Of a DNA stretch of 5,711 bases, positions 5,344-5,711 are shown one piece after another; the first letter of the stretch is position 1; each line of letters opens with the position of its first letter. The DNA comes from Desulfobacteraceae bacterium (lineage in GTDB: Bacteria > Desulfobacterota > Desulfobacteria > Desulfobacterales > Desulfosalsimonadaceae). The stretch lies in the NCBI GenBank assembly GCA_003551985.1, contig PUOB01000411.1, positions 1-5,711 on the forward strand. Reading direction: 5' to 3'. Made by a program: the position numbers and the translations under genes. The notes under the pieces were generated by a model, which was not told the DNA's origin, did no database searches, and saw only the letters and a program-made list of their open reading frames with translations.

Positions 5344-5711
5344 ATGAGTTTTCAAACATTCAAGTTTCATCCCGCTGTTTCAGCGGGCGTAACCGCCGCC
5401 GGATTCTCGGCACCGACACCCATTCAGACCCAGGCAATCCCTCCGGTCATGGCCGGGAAAGACGTCATGGGATTGGCCCAGACCGGTACCGGCAAAACAG
5501 CCGCTTTCGTGCTGCCGATTTTGAACCGGCTTATTGGCGGAAAGCGGGGCGCCAACCGTTCCCTGATCGTGGCCCCCACCAGGGAGTTGGCCGAACAGAT
5601 CCACGAGGCCATAAGGGTTCTCGGAAAGAAAACCGGATTGAAAAGCATCGCCATTTACGGCGGGGTGGCCATCGGGCCGCAGATAAAATCTGCCGGCAGG
5701 GCCGACATCAT
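5344..5711 (+). CDS. DEAD-box ATP-dependent RNA helicase, 3' end outside window
   Basis: The visible 122 residues are the start of the first RecA-like domain of a DEAD-box RNA helicase, an ATPase that unwinds short RNA duplexes in ribosome assembly, RNA decay or cold adaptation. The Q motif shows as an upstream aromatic with GFSAPTPIQTQAIP (20-33), motif I as AQTGTGKTAAF (45-55), motif Ia as PTRELAEQ (78-85), and the GG of the next conserved segment at about 106-107. The DEAD motif itself lies beyond the window. The overall look is RhlE-like, but the subfamily is not certain. The start ATG has AAGAGG four bases upstream and fits the usual MSF start. A strong terminator ends 25 bases before it, so expression probably depends on readthrough from the promoter at 5211-5239. 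Confidence 0.93.
   Translation, partial: MSFQTFKFHPAVSAGVTAAGFSAPTPIQTQAIPPVMAGKDVMGLAQTGTGKTAAFVLPILNRLIGGKRGANRSLIVAPTRELAEQIHEAIRVLGKKTGLKSIAIYGGVAIGPQIKSAGRADI

Noticed and set aside
4996..5370. 124-codon minus-strand ORF before the helicase
   Set aside because: It runs antisense through the promoter, the strong terminator and the helicase start, has no ribosome site, and its composition is not protein-like.

Overview
The window looks like a stretch of a bacterial chromosome, most probably from the Desulfobacterota (former Deltaproteobacteria). That placement is an inference. It rests on an NtrC-type sigma-54 activator, an IhfA-type DNA-bending protein and a FadD-like acyl-CoA ligase next to several short hairpin repeats with the terminal core CGTAAAAAGTC, a repeat type I associate with that group. 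No plasmid, phage, CRISPR, rRNA or tRNA feature is visible.

Layout: 1-944 is the 3' part of a sigma-54-dependent activator on the plus strand. A 163-bp MITE-like repeat (942-1104) abuts it and supplies its stop codon. On the minus strand come a 61-residue unknown ORF (1486-1671) and, downstream of it, ihfA (1149-1436). A second, different hairpin repeat with the same terminal core lies at 1709-1862, and a left-truncated copy of the first family at about 1909-2051. A gene-free stretch (2052-2368) with two promoter candidates leads to a 565-residue FadD-like AMP-forming ligase (2369-4066, plus). This converges on an unknown 200-residue single-TM protein gene (4079-4681, minus), with only 12 bp between the stop codons and a small two-way hairpin across both. 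A third copy of the first repeat family (4704-4869) lies immediately upstream of that unknown gene. The stretch 4870-5343 has no convincing intact gene. It holds a 41-codon protein-like relic, inverted repeats, and a promoter followed about 70 nt later by a very strong intrinsic terminator. A DEAD-box RNA helicase starts 25 bp after the terminator's T-run and runs off the right edge.

The genes do not form one pathway: transcription control, nucleoid architecture, fatty-acid activation and RNA remodelling sit side by side. The unifying feature is the set of four short non-coding inverted-repeat elements in the gaps. They account for several misleading small ORFs and for some gene boundaries. 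The most interesting local signals are this element set, the short terminated transcript before the helicase, the A10 tract inside the unknown membrane-protein gene, and the relic at 4887-5012.
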